Positions 63,624-64,000 of a DNA stretch of 64,000 nucleotides are shown here, piece after piece. The position numbers and the translations under genes are program-made. Position 1 is the stretch's first letter, and every line of letters starts with the position of its first letter. Source of the stretch: Paenibacillus antarcticus (lineage in GTDB: Bacteria; Bacillota; Bacilli; Paenibacillales; Paenibacillaceae); assembly GCF_001637225.1 (NCBI RefSeq), contig NZ_LVJI01000014.1, forward strand, positions 248,001-312,000, read 5' to 3'. The notes beneath the pieces are model-generated. The model saw only the letters and a list, made by a program, of their open reading frames with translations. It had not been told where the DNA came from and did no database searches.

Positions 63624-64000
63624 TTATTTCAACACCGCTTGCTTACGAATACGCTCAGGAATAAGATCGTTCCCTATAATATTCTGGAAGCTTTCACGCT
63701 GTACAACAAGATCACTTTCTCCGTCCTTAACGAAAACAACACCCGGCCGACGAATACGATTGTAATTATTCGCCATTGAATAGTTATACGCTCCAGTACA
63801 AGACACAGCTAATAAATCTCCGCTTTCCACTTCAGGAAGTTTAACATCCCAGATTAACATGTCACCACTTTCGCAACACTTACCTGCAATGGATACGATC
63901 TCTTCCTCAGCGTCATTTGCCCGATTAGCAAGTACAGCTTCATATTGGGATTGATACAACGCTGGACGAGGATTATCCGTCATACCTCCATCAACAGCAA
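63624..64000 (-). CDS. lysA: Diaminopimelate decarboxylase, C-terminal part (cut by window edge)
   Basis: The last roughly 125 residues of LysA. VDGGMTDNPRPALYQSQYEAV, GKCCESGDMLIWDVKLP with the substrate-binding cysteine and glutamate (CESGD), and GAYNYSMANNYNR are typical of the PLP-dependent beta-barrel domain. The N-terminal barrel with the PLP lysine lies past base 64000. Converts meso-diaminopimelate to lysine. Confidence 0.95.
   Translation of the reverse strand, partial: AVDGGMTDNPRPALYQSQYEAVLANRANDAEEEIVSIAGKCCESGDMLIWDVKLPEVESGDLLAVSCTGAYNYSMANNYNRIRRPGVVFVKDGESDLVVQRESFQNIIGNDLIPERIRKQAVLK

Overview
The window looks like a chromosomal segment of a low-to-moderate GC, endospore-forming Firmicute of the Paenibacillus type. 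Four things support this. First, its gene order is recognisably that of the Bacillus subtilis region running from lysA/rib through res, ypb/ypf, spoIVA and hbs to the gerC-ndk-cheR-aro-trp-hisC supraoperon. Second, it carries sporulation and germination genes (spoIVA, spoVIF, ypeB, prsW, dacB-spmA-spmB, gerW). Third, regulation is by TRAP, T-box and FMN riboswitch. Fourth, the respiratory quinone operon contains mqnA, ubiX and a UbiA prenyltransferase, which B. subtilis lacks. Nearly all genes lie on the minus strand. I saw no tRNA, rRNA, CRISPR array, insertion sequence or prophage.

Layout by coordinate. 1-9.5 kb: aromatic supraoperon aroC-aroB-aroH-(TRAP leader)-trpEDCFBA-hisC (hisC cut by the window edge), with a good sigma-A-type promoter ahead of aroC and a TRAP-binding/attenuator leader ahead of trpE. 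9.5-17.5 kb: cheR, ndk, heptaprenyl diphosphate synthase (hepS, hepT) interleaved with menaquinone genes (menG, ubiA-like, ubiX, mqnA), an unknown membrane protein, mtrB (TRAP itself) and hbs (HU). 17.6-21.3 kb: an inserted ribose-type sugar ABC transporter. 21.4-27.3 kb: spoIVA with a sigma-E-like promoter and long structured leader, yphF, a [2Fe-2S] ferredoxin / nucleotidyltransferase-like / ferredoxin trio, yphE, spoVIF and gpsA. 27.3-36.7 kb: plsY, der, rpsA-like S1 protein (three S1 domains), plsC, cmk, ypfB, PilZ (ypfA), ypeB without an adjacent sleB, a tiny zinc-ribbon protein, prsW, a MecA-family adaptor and a small membrane protein.

36.7-42.7 kb: a lipoprotein polysaccharide deacetylase (+), metallophosphoesterase and CPBP protease cluster (-), a single-pass membrane protein (+) and serA (+) behind a serine T-box. 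42.8-50.4 kb: glpK and the cytochrome c maturation/two-component operon resABCDE. 50.4-57 kb: rluB, a mini amidase, spmB, spmA, dacB, gerW, ytfI, scpB, scpA. 57-61.1 kb: ribDE-BA-H behind an FMN riboswitch. 61.3-62.9 kb: a plus-strand beta-helix (pectate-lyase-like) gene whose 5' end is apparently frameshifted. 62.9-64 kb: ppiB and the 3' end of lysA.

How it works together: chorismate made by aroC/aroB feeds both the trp operon and, through MqnA, menaquinone. HepS/HepT make the C35 tail, MqnP-type UbiA and UbiX help attach and process the head group, and MenG methylates it for the respiratory chain that ResDE and ResABC serve. MtrB made in this window should sense tryptophan and act on the trp leader also in this window. 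The most noteworthy observations are the TRAP leader architecture, the mqn genes embedded in the gerC operon, the ferredoxin/nucleotidyltransferase trio, the split beta-helix gene, and ypeB with its own sigma-G-like promoter.
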